The notes under the pieces were generated by a model. It saw only the letters and a list, made by a program, of their open reading frames with translations, made no database searches and was not told the DNA's origin. A program made the position numbers and the translations under genes. Positions 33,407 through 42,810 of a DNA stretch of 64,000 nt are shown piece after piece. The DNA lies in assembly GCF_008520305.1 (NCBI RefSeq), contig NZ_ML703279.1, positions 186,001-250,000 on the forward strand. The letters are read 5' to 3'. Every line of letters starts with the position of its first letter. Within the stretch, counting starts at the first letter, position 1. The DNA comes from Mesorhizobium sp. SARCC-RB16n. GTDB taxonomy: Bacteria; Pseudomonadota; Alphaproteobacteria; Rhizobiales; Rhizobiaceae.

Positions 33407-34222
33407 TCAGACCGGCAGCCCGAGCTGCTTTCGCAGGCTCTGGTCAAATGCGGATGCGGGAACGAAACGGCGCAGGAAACTGACCTGGCGCGCCACTTTT
33501 CCGGCCGCATAGCGCCTCTTCGGAACGGCATCGATCGCAGCCGCCAAAACGACCTTGGCTATCCCTTCGGGCGCATCGCCTTTTTCCATCGATTTCCGAA
33601 CGGCCACGGTCATGCCGGCGCGCGCGGAGTCATAGATATCAAGCACCTGATCGGGAGCGGCGAGATTCTCCTCGAATGACGTACGGGTATAAGCGGGCTC
33701 GACCAGCGCAACGCGAATGCCGAACGGACGCAGTTCATGGTCGAGCGATTCGGAATAGCCCTCGATGGCATGTTTGGTCGACGCATAAAGCGCGAAATAG
33801 GGAGCCGGGATGAACCCTTGTACGGAACTCAAATTGACGATCCTGCCCTTCCCCTGGCGTCGCATTGCCGGCAACACCGCATTGGTCATGCGCAACACGC
33901 CGAAGACGTTCACGTCGAACAGCGCCTTGGCCTGGGCGATCGAGGACTCCTCGGCGCCGCCAAACAGGCCTATCCCGGCATTGTTGACAAGCAGGTCGAT
34001 GCGTCCGGCCTTGGCCAGAACGTCGTTGACCAGCTTCGCCACGGACGCGTCATCGGTCACGTCGCAGGTCAGCATGGTGACGCCGTCGGTCCTCTCGCCC
34101 GCCGCGCGACGGCTGGTTCCGAACACGCGAAAGCCCGCGTCCAGCAGGGCCTTGGCCGTTGCGTGCCCGATGCCGGAAGATGCCCCTGTGACGATGGCAA
34201 CGCCAGGACCAATCTTATTCAT
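33407..34222 (-). CDS. SDR-family oxidoreductase
   Basis: A 271-residue classical SDR. The nucleotide site is TGASSGIG (residues 13-20), with NNAGIG, the catalytic Ser in NLSSVQG, and YASTK. It resembles ketoreductase-type SDRs. It follows the FabF-like gene by 62 bases on the same strand, after a TetR gene, so a TetR/ketosynthase/ketoreductase operon is likely. The substrate is unknown. Confidence 0.88.
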   Translation of the reverse strand: MNKIGPGVAIVTGASSGIGHATAKALLDAGFRVFGTSRRAAGERTDGVTMLTCDVTDDASVAKLVNDVLAKAGRIDLLVNNAGIGLFGGAEESSIAQAKALFDVNVFGVLRMTNAVLPAMRRQGKGRIVNLSSVQGFIPAPYFALYASTKHAIEGYSESLDHELRPFGIRVALVEPAYTRTSFEENLAAPDQVLDIYDSARAGMTVAVRKSMEKGDAPEGIAKVVLAAAIDAVPKRRYAAGKVARQVSFLRRFVPASAFDQSLRKQLGLPV

Positions 34223-34284
34223 GGAATAACTTTCTTTGAGTTGGATTAGGTGGGAAGAGCAGAAAAGTCGAGCAAAAGCATCAA

Positions 34285-35604
34285 TCAGGAAGGGCCCCGG
34301 CGTTCACGCCAGGCACCTTCTCCGTCCCAACGCTGGAACAACGCACTGGCGTTTACCCCTCCAAAGCCGAAGCCATTGGAGATTGCGTAGTCCATCTCCA
34401 TTGGCCGGGCGTGGTTTGCGACGAAGTCGATTCCGTCGCCGGCCGGATCGGGAGCGCTCAGATTGAGCGTCGGCGGCGCGACCTGGTCCCTGAGCGCCAG
34501 CACCGTGAAGATGGCCCCAAGCCCGCCGGCGGCCCCGAGCAGGTGTCCGGTCGCCGACTTCGTTCCGCTGACGGCTATGCCGAAATCTGTCCCGAAAACC
34601 CTCTTGATCGCCGCGATTTCTCCCGCATCGCCGACAGGCGTCGACGTCGCGTGCGCATTGAGGTGACGGACCTCACGCGGTGAAATGCCGGCTTGGACGA
34701 TCGCGATCTCCATCGCCCGGCGCGCACCGTCGCCATCATCGGGACCGGAGGTGATGTGATAAGCGTCCGCCGTCGTGCCGTAGCCGACGAGCTCGGCCAG
34801 CGGCTTGGCGCCGCGGGCAAGCGCATGGCTCAAGGCCTCGACGACCAGGATGCCAGCTCCTTCGCCCATGACGAAGCCGTCACGCAGCGTGTCGAACGGA
34901 CGGGACGCCTGATCGGGACGGTGATTGAAAGAGGTCGAAAGGGAGCGTGCCGCGGCAAAGCCGCCGAGGCTGACCGCGTTCATGCAGGCTTCCGTTCCGC
35001 CGCAGACCGCGATGTCGGCCTCATTGGCGCGGATAAGACGCGCCGCATCGCCGATCGCCTGAATGCCGGCCGCGCACGCCGTCACCGGAGCGCCGAGCGG
35101 ACCTTTGAAGCCGTGTCGGATCGAAATCTGTCCCGCTGCCATGTTCACCAGGAAAGATGGCACCGAGAACGGCGAGAGACGCCGAGCACCGCGCTGGTCG
35201 ACGGTTCGCACGGCTTCGGTTATCGCGTGGAATCCTCCGATACCCGAAGCGATGATTGTCGCGGTGCGGGCCCTGTCATCGTCCGAGACCGGCTTCCACC
35301 TTGCCTGGGCCAGCGCCTCTTCCGCCGCCGCCAGTGCGAAGACAATGAAGCGGTCCGCCCTGCGCTGCTCCTTCGGAGCCAGGACGGTATCTGGATCGAA
35401 GCCAGCTTCGGGGTCTTCCTGCAGGGAGGGAACCATTCCGCCGACCTTTGCCGGCAGATCTCCCGCCATTTCATCCGGCAGGTTCCGAATGCCCGAACGG
35501 CCAGCCAGGAGCCGGGACCATGACGTCGCGGCGTTGGCCCCGAGGGGACTGACTGCTCCCATGCCTGTAATAACGATACGACGCATCTGTACTCCAGCTG
35601 TCAT
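34285..35604 (-). CDS. Beta-ketoacyl-ACP synthase (FabF-like)
   Basis: A 439-residue thiolase-fold ketosynthase. The active cysteine is C177 (VTACAAGIQA), with the two histidines in NAHATSTPVGD and SATGHLLGAAGG, so it is probably active. The expected C-terminal GFGFGGVNAS is present. The start at 35604 follows an aaagga site; an ATG at 35586 (MRRIVITG) is a second option. It is not next to other core fatty-acid genes and is grouped with a TetR and an SDR, so it may act in a special lipid or small-molecule pathway. Confidence 0.9.
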   Translation of the reverse strand: MTAGVQMRRIVITGMGAVSPLGANAATSWSRLLAGRSGIRNLPDEMAGDLPAKVGGMVPSLQEDPEAGFDPDTVLAPKEQRRADRFIVFALAAAEEALAQARWKPVSDDDRARTATIIASGIGGFHAITEAVRTVDQRGARRLSPFSVPSFLVNMAAGQISIRHGFKGPLGAPVTACAAGIQAIGDAARLIRANEADIAVCGGTEACMNAVSLGGFAAARSLSTSFNHRPDQASRPFDTLRDGFVMGEGAGILVVEALSHALARGAKPLAELVGYGTTADAYHITSGPDDGDGARRAMEIAIVQAGISPREVRHLNAHATSTPVGDAGEIAAIKRVFGTDFGIAVSGTKSATGHLLGAAGGLGAIFTVLALRDQVAPPTLNLSAPDPAGDGIDFVANHARPMEMDYAISNGFGFGGVNASALFQRWDGEGAWRERRGPS

Positions 35605-35662
35605 TCTGCTTGATCCTTTCGCATGATGGCGCGGCGCAGGCGCCGGGTCGCGAGCACCGCCT

Positions 35663-36244
35663 CTATTCCTGCGCGGCCGCAATTCGCCTGACTTCGCCGG
35701 CGGCGGCATCGAGAAAACGCTGCGACATCTCTTCATCTCCAAGGATGCGGGAGAGCGTCACGGCCCCCACCATGAGCGACAGCATCGCCATGGCCTTGCG
35801 ATGAGTTTTTGGACCTTCCGCCGCCGGCATCAATTCGTCGAGAACCTCAAGGTAAGCTGCGATCCCATCCTGGAAGGGGACCCTCACCTCCTCGCTTTGA
35901 CGTGCCGCGTCCGAACCAAGCGCAACCAATGGGCAACCGTCGCTCTTCTCTTCGCGATGTCCGAGGGAAAGGTAGAGCCCTATAACGGCTTCAAGGGGAT
36001 CAGGGCTCCCGGCAGCAACAGTCGACCATCTGCGGGTCGCATGTTCCATCGCTCGCCGCGATGCCTGCGCTGCCAAGTCGTCCTTGGATGCGAACTGCTT
36101 GTAGAAGGCGCCTTGGGTCAGCCCGGCACCCTTCATCAGATCCTTCAGCCCAATGCCATCGAAGCCGTGCTCTCGAAAAAGCCGGCTTGCCACATCGATC
36201 ACGGTCTGCCGGTTCTGCTCAGCCTGACTGCGACTTACGCGCAT
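35663..36244 (-). CDS. TetR-family repressor
   Basis: A 193-residue regulator with an N-terminal HTH (NRQTVIDVASRLFREHGFDGIGLKDLMKGAGLTQGAFYKQFASKDDL). I start at 36244 because the ggag site lies at the right distance; ATG 36250 is too close. It heads the minus-strand unit with the FabF-like and SDR genes and is divergent from the RND efflux genes. The palindrome in the gap is its likely operator, so it probably controls both sides. Confidence 0.92.
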   Translation of the reverse strand: MRVSRSQAEQNRQTVIDVASRLFREHGFDGIGLKDLMKGAGLTQGAFYKQFASKDDLAAQASRRAMEHATRRWSTVAAGSPDPLEAVIGLYLSLGHREEKSDGCPLVALGSDAARQSEEVRVPFQDGIAAYLEVLDELMPAAEGPKTHRKAMAMLSLMVGAVTLSRILGDEEMSQRFLDAAAGEVRRIAAAQE

Positions 36245-36260
36245 CGTCATCTCCTTTTTT

Positions 36261-36307
36261 AGATTGCATTCGAAATCTATATCAGATATAGAGTGTGAAT
36301 GCAATCT
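36261..36307. promoter_or_regulatory. Palindromic operator between TetR and efflux genes
   Basis: An 11-base inverted repeat, agattgcattc at 36261-36271 and gaatgcaatct at 36297-36307, encloses a second palindrome, ctatatcagatatag. It is centred in the 85-base divergent gap. Confidence 0.88.
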
Positions 36308-36329
36308 ATTTCAACTGGAGGCGATGGGC

Positions 36330-37460
36330 ATGAAAAAGAGACCGATTATTATGCTGGGTGCGATCCTGATCGCGGGGGCAGGAGCGATCGCGGCGTCATG
36401 GGAGACGGCATTCGCCACATTTGCCGCTCCTGCGCAGGAGAATTCCGCCGCAGTCGACCCGAGGCAGGAGCCGCCTGTCGTCAGGCTGGCGACGGCAGCA
36501 CGGGTGAGCGGTTCCGAGCGCAGTTTCACGGGCATCGTAGCGGCAAGGGTGGAGAGCAATCTCGGCTTCCGCGTCCCCGGCAAGATCATCGAGCGCCTTG
36601 TAAATGTCGGTGAACAGGTCAAGGCGGGCCAACCGCTGCTGCGGATCGATGATACCGATCTGGCCCTTGCGCTCGCCGCCAAGCGCAACGCTGTCGCTGC
36701 TGCACGCGCTGCCCTGGTTCAGACCAGTGCGGACGAAAAGCGCTATGCCGTTCTGGTCAAGAAGGAATTGGCCGCAACCCCGCAGCGTTACGAGCAGGCG
36801 AAGGCAGCACTTGACACCGCGACGGCACAGCTTGCCGCTGCCGAAGCGGAAGCGAAGGTCGCGGAGAACGAGGCGGCCTATTCCGTCTTGGACGCGAATG
36901 CCGATGGGACGGTCGTCGAAGCGCTTGGCGAGCCGGGACAGGTCGTCACCGCAGGACAGACCGTGGTTCGGATCGCGAACGCCGGCCCCCGGGAGGCTGT
37001 GGTGGCGCTTCCCGAAACGATCCGGCCGGCGATCGGATCGTTGGCCGAGGCGGCCTTGTATGGGGCCGATGGTCGGCAGTTTACGGCGCATCTCCGGCAG
37101 TTGTCGGACGCCGCCGATCCCCAGACCCGTACTTATGAGGCCCGTTATGTGCTCGATGGCGAGGCGGCAGTAGCGCCGCTCGGCGCGACGGTGACCATTA
37201 GGCTTGCAAGCCAGGCGAGCCAGCCGGAAGTCCAGGTGCCGCTGGGAGCCGTGCTCGACGACGGCAAGAAGACCGGAGTTTGGGTCCTGGACGACGCCAC
37301 GTCGACCGTACACTTTCAGCCCGTCAAGCTTGTGCGTGTGAGCGGCGAATTCGCCGTGATTTCCGGACTGAGTTCCAGCGATCAGATTGTTTCACTCGGC
37401 GCTCATCTTCTGCAGGAGGGCGCTCGCGTCAGGACTGCGTCCGAAAGCGGGAGCAACTGA
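36330..37460 (+). CDS. RND efflux periplasmic adaptor (membrane fusion protein)
   Basis: A 376-residue adaptor starting MKKRPIIMLGA after a ggagg site nine bases upstream. One N-terminal membrane/signal helix is followed by a half lipoyl domain (GFRVPGKIIERLVNVGEQVKAGQPLL), an alpha-hairpin (about 90-165), the second lipoyl half (ADGTVVEALGEPGQVVTAGQ) and beta-barrel and membrane-proximal parts. No lipobox cysteine is seen. It is two bases from the pump gene. It links the inner-membrane pump to an outer-membrane channel, not encoded here. Confidence 0.93.
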   Translation: MKKRPIIMLGAILIAGAGAIAASWETAFATFAAPAQENSAAVDPRQEPPVVRLATAARVSGSERSFTGIVAARVESNLGFRVPGKIIERLVNVGEQVKAGQPLLRIDDTDLALALAAKRNAVAAARAALVQTSADEKRYAVLVKKELAATPQRYEQAKAALDTATAQLAAAEAEAKVAENEAAYSVLDANADGTVVEALGEPGQVVTAGQTVVRIANAGPREAVVALPETIRPAIGSLAEAALYGADGRQFTAHLRQLSDAADPQTRTYEARYVLDGEAAVAPLGATVTIRLASQASQPEVQVPLGAVLDDGKKTGVWVLDDATSTVHFQPVKLVRVSGEFAVISGLSSSDQIVSLGAHLLQEGARVRTASESGSN

Positions 37461-37462
37461 CG

Positions 37463-40400
37463 ATGAACCTCAATTTTTCAGCGATCGCAGTTCGCGAACG
37501 CGCCGTCACCCTGTTCCTCATCCTCCTGCTCGTCGCCGCCGGCGCCTACGCTTTCCTCATGCTTGGACGGGCGGAGGACCCCAACTTCACTATCAAGACC
37601 ATTACGGTCACGACAGCATGGCCGGGCGCGACGGCCCGCGAGATGCAGGACCTTGTCGCGGAACCGTTGGAGAAGCGGCTTCAGGAACTGACCTGGTACG
37701 ACCGGGTGGAGACGACCACGCGACCGGGCTACGCGTATATGACGGTCACGCTGAAGGACAGCACGCCGCCATCCGCCGTGCAGGAAGAGTTCTATCAGGC
37801 CCGCAAGAAACTCGGGGATGAAGCCCGCAACCTGCCGCCCGGTGTCTACGGCCCCTTCGTCAACGACGAATATTCGGACGTCAGCTTCGCCCTTTACGCG
37901 CTAAAGGCCAAGGGCATGCCGATGCGTGATCTGGCCAGGCAGGCCGAGGCGATCCGTCAGGACCTCCTGCACGTGCCCGGCGTCAAGAAGATCAACATCC
38001 TCGGTGAACGGCCCGAGCAGATTTTCGTCGAGTTCTCCTACGCCAAGCTGGCAACGCTCGGCGTGTCGGCAAAGGATATCGTTGCCGCCTTGCAACGGCA
38101 GAACACCGTCACACCGGCGGGCTCGATCGACACGCAGGGGCCGCAGCTCTTCATCAGGGTCAATGGCGCGTATGACAGCGTCCAGGCGATCGCCGACACG
38201 CCGATTGTCGCCTCGGGGCGGACGCTGAAGCTTTCCGACATCGCCGAGGTCCGCCGCGGCTATGAAGACCCGGCCACCTATCTCATCCGGCGCCAGGGCG
38301 AGCCCACCATCATGCTCGCGGCGGTCATGCAGGAGGGCTGGGATGGTCGCGCGCTCGGCAAGGCGCTGGAGGACAGGACGGCGGCCATCGTACGGACATT
38401 GCCGCTCGGGATGACCCTCGACAAAGTGTCCGACCAGGCCGTCAACATCACCTCGGCGGTTGACGAGTTCATGCTGAAGTTCGCGATGGCGCTCGGCGTC
38501 GTGCTGCTGATCAGCCTGCTCAGCATGGGTTGGCGCGTCGGCATCGTCGTGGCGGCCGCCGTCCCCCTGACGCTCGCCGCCGTGTTCCTCATCATGCTGG
38601 AGACCGGCCGGTTCTTCGACCGCATCACGCTCGGCGCCCTCATCCTGGCGCTCGGTCTTCTCGTGGACGACGCCATCATCGCCATCGAGGTGATGGTGGT
38701 GAAAATGGAAGAGGGCATGGACCGCATCAGGGCGGCGGCCTATGCCTGGAGCCACACCGCGGCGCCGATGCTGTCGGGAACGCTGGTGACGATCGCAGGC
38801 TTCCTGCCCGTGGGCTTCGCACGCTCGACGGCCGGCGAATATGCCGGCAACATCTTCTGGGTCGTTGGGTTCGCGCTCATCGTCTCCTGGATCGTCGCCG
38901 TGGTCTTCACGCCCTATCTCGGTGTCAAGATGCTGCCCGAGATCAAACCGGTCGAGGGTGGTCACCACGCGATCTACGATACACGGAACTATCGCCGCCT
39001 GCGGCGGCTCATCACCTTTGCCGTGCGCCACAAGTTCGTGACCTCCGGCGTCGTCGCCATCGCCTTCGCGCTTTCCATTGTCGGCATGGGCGCCGTCAAG
39101 CAGCAGTTCTTTCCGACATCCGACCGCCCTGAAGTGCTGGTCGAGGTTCGCCTGCCGGAAGGCACCAGCATCGAGACAACAACCGCCACGGTCGAGAAGC
39201 TCGAGCACTGGCTGGACGGCCAGCCCGAGGCCAAGATCGTCACGAGCTATGTCGGTCAGGGTGCTCCGCGCTTCTTCTTCGCGATGGCGCCGGAACTGCC
39301 TGATCCTGCCTTCGCCAAGATCGTCGTGCTGACTCCGGACGCCGACGCGCGTGAGGCCCTGAAGCACCGGCTCCGTGAAGCTGTTGCGAAAGGGCTGACC
39401 CCCGAAGCGAACATTCGCGTTACGCAACTCGTATTCGGACCCTACACGCCGTTCCCGGTCGAATTCCGGGTCATGGGGCCTGACCCGGCACAACTTTACA
39501 GCATTTCCGATAAGGCCCTCGACATCATGCGGGGCATCCCGGACGTTCGGCAGGCCAACCGCGACTGGGGCAATCGCACGCCCGTGCTCCGCTTCGTGCC
39601 GGACCAGGATCGGCTGAACCTCATCGGCCTTTCGCCGGCGGAAGTGGGTCAGCAGCTCCAGTTCCTCCTGACCGGCGTCCCTGTCACACAGGTTCGCGAG
39701 GATATCCGCAATGTCCCCATCGTGGCGCGCAGCGCGGGCGACGAGCGGCTGGATCCGGCGCATCTGGCTGATTTCTCGCTGATGAGCCGGGACGGCCGGC
39801 AGATTCCGCTCGACCAGATAGGCCATTCGGAAGTCCGTCTGGAAGAGCCGATCCTGAAGCGCCGCGACCGGACGCCCGTCATCACGATCCGCTCGGACAT
39901 CAACGAAGCGACTCAGCCTCCAGAGGTCTCCAAGCAGATCATGAAGGCCCTTCAGCCGCTGATCGCATCCCTTCCGGCCGGCTATACCATCGAAATGGGC
40001 GGATCGATCGAGGAGGCTGCGAAGGCCAACACCGCGCTGGGCAAAATCTTCCCGGCCATGATCGCCGCCATGCTGATTGTCATCATGCTGCAGGTGCGAT
40101 CCTTCTCGACGATGTTCATGGTTGTGCTGACTGCACCGCTTGGCCTCGTCGGCGTCGTGCCCATGCTGCTCGCCTTCCACCAGCCCTTTGGCTTCAACGC
40201 CATTCTGGGCCTGATAGGATTGGCAGGCATCCTGATGCGCAATACGCTGATCCTGACCGAGCAGATCAAGGAAAACCGAGCCGCCGGCCTGGATGGCTAT
40301 CACGCCGTCATCGAGGCCACGGTGCAACGCGCAAGGCCCGTGATCCTGACCGCACTTGCCGCTGTGCTGGCTTTCATCCCCCTCACGCACTCCGTCTTCT

Positions 40401-40573
40401 GGGGATCGATGGCCTTTACGCTGATCGGCGGTACGGCGGTCGGCACGGTGCTGATCCTGCTGTTCCTCCCTGCGCTCTATGTCGCGTGGTTCCGGATCAA
40501 ACCGACCACGGATGAGCTCCATGAGGATTCGACGGAGGAACCGGAGGTGCCAGCCGCAATGGCGGCCGAGTAG
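37463..40573 (+). CDS. RND efflux pump (HAE1-type inner-membrane transporter)
   Basis: A 1036-residue RND permease, the usual length. It has a first membrane helix (AVTLFLILLLVAAGAYAFL), a large periplasmic loop, a block of six helices, a second loop and a final block of helices. The proton-relay acidic pair is in LALGLLVDDAIIAIE (TM4). The TM10 region (GLAGILMRNTLILTEQIKEN) is present. It exports hydrophobic compounds, driven by protons, with the adaptor upstream. The closest type is the multidrug HAE1 group; the substrate is unknown. Two TetR genes flank the operon. Confidence 0.94.
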   Translation: MNLNFSAIAVRERAVTLFLILLLVAAGAYAFLMLGRAEDPNFTIKTITVTTAWPGATAREMQDLVAEPLEKRLQELTWYDRVETTTRPGYAYMTVTLKDSTPPSAVQEEFYQARKKLGDEARNLPPGVYGPFVNDEYSDVSFALYALKAKGMPMRDLARQAEAIRQDLLHVPGVKKINILGERPEQIFVEFSYAKLATLGVSAKDIVAALQRQNTVTPAGSIDTQGPQLFIRVNGAYDSVQAIADTPIVASGRTLKLSDIAEVRRGYEDPATYLIRRQGEPTIMLAAVMQEGWDGRALGKALEDRTAAIVRTLPLGMTLDKVSDQAVNITSAVDEFMLKFAMALGVVLLISLLSMGWRVGIVVAAAVPLTLAAVFLIMLETGRFFDRITLGALILALGLLVDDAIIAIEVMVVKMEEGMDRIRAAAYAWSHTAAPMLSGTLVTIAGFLPVGFARSTAGEYAGNIFWVVGFALIVSWIVAVVFTPYLGVKMLPEIKPVEGGHHAIYDTRNYRRLRRLITFAVRHKFVTSGVVAIAFALSIVGMGAVKQQFFPTSDRPEVLVEVRLPEGTSIETTTATVEKLEHWLDGQPEAKIVTSYVGQGAPRFFFAMAPELPDPAFAKIVVLTPDADAREALKHRLREAVAKGLTPEANIRVTQLVFGPYTPFPVEFRVMGPDPAQLYSISDKALDIMRGIPDVRQANRDWGNRTPVLRFVPDQDRLNLIGLSPAEVGQQLQFLLTGVPVTQVREDIRNVPIVARSAGDERLDPAHLADFSLMSRDGRQIPLDQIGHSEVRLEEPILKRRDRTPVITIRSDINEATQPPEVSKQIMKALQPLIASLPAGYTIEMGGSIEEAAKANTALGKIFPAMIAAMLIVIMLQVRSFSTMFMVVLTAPLGLVGVVPMLLAFHQPFGFNAILGLIGLAGILMRNTLILTEQIKENRAAGLDGYHAVIEATVQRARPVILTALAAVLAFIPLTHSVFWGSMAFTLIGGTAVGTVLILLFLPALYVAWFRIKPTTDELHEDSTEEPEVPAAMAAE

Positions 40574-40717
40574 GGCTCTGTTTTCGCAGGAGACGGTTCA
40601 AGTTCTTGCCCGTTGGCTTTGCCTGGACACATGCAGGGCCAACGGCACGAACTTACCGCCCACAGATCATCCTCTACGCAAGCCCGACAGGTCCGCTTCA
40701 TCAATTCTGGAGACTTC

Positions 40718-41332
40718 ATGAATCGCCCGGATCGAACACGAACTGATCCCGACGAGATGCGCGCGCGCATCCTGGCCGTGGCCGACGAGCAGTTTCGCCG
40801 CCTCGGTTATCATAAAACGTCGGTGGCCGACATCGCCTCCGAACTCGGCATGAGCACGGCAAACGTCTATCGTTTCTTCCCTTCCAAGGGTGCGATCATC
40901 GAGTCCATCTGCGGGCGGGTCGTGAACGAGGTCGCCGAGATCGCCTTTGCGATCGCACGCACGAGCGCGCCGGCCTCGGAGAAACTCGACCAGCTCCTGA
41001 CCGCGGTTCACCAGCACAGCAAGACCACACTGGTGAAGGAAAAGCGCATGCACGACATGATTGTCGCCGCCGTGCAGGAGAAAAGGGCGATCATCAAGGC
41101 GCATACCGAGCGGATAGTCGCGATCTTGCAGGCGATCATCCGCGAGGGCGTGGAAGATGGCGAATTCCAAGTCGAAAATCCTGCGGAGGCGGCGTGCGCG
41201 GTCAAGACCGCGTTCACGCCGTTTTTCCACCCGATTCTGATCGAGCACTGCCTTCAACACGGCGAAGATAATGAAGCTGGCCTGCGCGAGCAGATCCGCT
41301 TTATCCTGAAAGCTCTGGGAAAGTCTGACTGA
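40718..41332 (+). CDS. TetR-family regulator
   Basis: A 204-residue protein starting MNRPDRTRTDPDEM after a tggag site. The HTH covers about residues 14-60 (ARILAVADEQFRRLGYHKTSVADIASELGMSTANVYRFFPSKGAII). It follows the RND gene by 145 bases on the same strand and may be co-transcribed or regulate the pump with the TetR at 35663. It is followed by the RiPP-type precursor. Confidence 0.9.
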   Translation: MNRPDRTRTDPDEMRARILAVADEQFRRLGYHKTSVADIASELGMSTANVYRFFPSKGAIIESICGRVVNEVAEIAFAIARTSAPASEKLDQLLTAVHQHSKTTLVKEKRMHDMIVAAVQEKRAIIKAHTERIVAILQAIIREGVEDGEFQVENPAEAACAVKTAFTPFFHPILIEHCLQHGEDNEAGLREQIRFILKALGKSD

Positions 41333-41592
41333 GCCGCTGGTTCCGCGGAGCTTCGCGATGGGCGGCGACCAGAAGATCGAGTTCGACACAACTTGGTTTC
41401 GCGACGACCAACAAAGCGGAAGGACATTATCGCGACCAGCCGGGAAGCGTGGAGTTCACTAACAGTCGCCGAAAGGCTGGTGATCGTGTTACAGTCCGCG
41501 GCACGGAATGGAATGGGGACGCAACCGGAACTCTCCGATCTCGTTATGTCAGGGCTCACCCAACCCTTTCAGGCTCATATTCGGACCGATAC

Positions 41593-41688
41593 ATGAAAAA
41601 GCCTTATGAAAAACCAACCCTACGCAAGCGCGGGAAATTAACCGCCCGCACCGCGCAGATCGTGGTCTCCGGAGTGACGATAATCTGA
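41593..41688 (+). CDS. Short RiPP-type precursor peptide
   Basis: A 31-residue peptide starting MKKPYEKPTLRKRGKL and ending VSGVTII. The YxxPxLxxxGxLxxxT pattern is that of the leader shared by lasso-type RiPP precursors (a leader recognised by a RiPP recognition element). The segment after the leader, RTAQIVVSGVTII, is short and lacks a clear ring-forming acidic residue, so it may make no lasso or be a different class. No cyclase, protease or recognition-element gene is nearby. A weak ribosome site is present. Low evidence for product; good evidence for the leader motif. Confidence 0.6.
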   Translation: MKKPYEKPTLRKRGKLTARTAQIVVSGVTII

Positions 41689-41739
41689 TGATCTCCGGGG
41701 AGCGTTCCGGGGTCCGACCGGGAAACCGGAATTGCCGGG

Positions 41740-42702
41740 TCAGGTGCCGGAGCCGGATACGCCATGAGCCTCCGGCTCTTCTTCGGGCACCTCGCCCGGT
41801 TCGAACTCGTTGAAGCAGCCGAGCCCGCGCTTGAACCGGTCGATCAGCCAGGCCGCGGCCGGTTTGGGGCTGCGATCGGTGCGGTGCATGGCGAACAATG
41901 GCGAACTCACTTCCTTGTAGGGTTCGAGATCGAGCTCGATCAGCCGGCCGCTGGCCAGGTCGTCGGCGATCAGCCAGCGCGGCAGCCCGCCCCAACCCAG
42001 CCCCTCGCGCATCAATATGTGCTTGGTGCGCATGTCGGTCAGTCGCCAGGTGCGGTAGGCGAAGACGCCGTAATCGCGTCCCTTGGTGCGCTCCGACTGG
42101 TCGGTGACGACAAGCTGCGTATGCTCGCGCACATCCTCGAGCGCCACCGGCTTCGGCAGCAGCGCCAGCGGATGGCTGGGTGCGGCCGCCGGCACCAGCG
42201 ACATGAAGCCGATGCGCACGAGGTGCACGTCGACGTCGCCCAGCAAGCCGCCAATGCCGAGATCGGCCTGTCCGCTGACGACAAGATCGGGGATGAGGCC
42301 GAGCGTGCCGATATGCAGGCGCAGCATCACGGTCGGGAATTGCACCTCGAATGCCTTGAGCACCCGCACCAGCACGGGTGAAGGCAAAGCCACATCGACC
42401 GCCAGCGCCACTTCGGCCTCCAGCCCGTGATGGTGCCCGTCTACGCGGGAACGCATGCGCTGCAGCACGCCGATCATGCGCCTAGCATCTTCCAGCATCG
42501 CCCGGCCGATCTCGGTCAGCTGCGGCTCGCGCGTGCCCTCGCGCTCGAACAACTTCAACCCAAGCTGCGCCTCGAGATTGGCGATGCCGTAGCTGATGAC
42601 GGATTGAGCTCGGTTGAGCTTGCGGCCGGCGGCCGAGAAACTCCCGGTATCGGCGACGGCGACAAGGATCTGAAGCTGGTCGAGGGTCGGGTTGGGCTGC
42701 AT
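41740..42702 (-). CDS. LysR-family regulator
   Basis: A 320-residue regulator with an N-terminal winged HTH (PTLDQLQILVAVADTGSFSAAGRKLNRAQSVISYGIANLEAQLG) and a periplasmic-binding-like sensing domain. It is divergent from the azoreductase gene with a 108-base gap, the usual LysR-target layout, so it probably controls that gene in response to a redox or quinone-like ligand. Confidence 0.92.
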   Translation of the reverse strand: MQPNPTLDQLQILVAVADTGSFSAAGRKLNRAQSVISYGIANLEAQLGLKLFEREGTREPQLTEIGRAMLEDARRMIGVLQRMRSRVDGHHHGLEAEVALAVDVALPSPVLVRVLKAFEVQFPTVMLRLHIGTLGLIPDLVVSGQADLGIGGLLGDVDVHLVRIGFMSLVPAAAPSHPLALLPKPVALEDVREHTQLVVTDQSERTKGRDYGVFAYRTWRLTDMRTKHILMREGLGWGGLPRWLIADDLASGRLIELDLEPYKEVSSPLFAMHRTDRSPKPAAAWLIDRFKRGLGCFNEFEPGEVPEEEPEAHGVSGSGT

Positions 42703-42810
42703 TATTGTATCTAATTTATGGATGGATCGTATAGAAAATATACCAGTTTATTTGATTGATCGATAGCCCCATATCTGGCGGAACAATTCATTCCACTGGA
42801 GAAACCCGCT

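Noticed and set aside
37901-40522. An 873-residue open frame on the minus strand opposite the RND pump
   Set aside because: It is a shadow frame: extreme His/Asp/Arg content and no domain, while the plus strand encodes a full-length RND permease.
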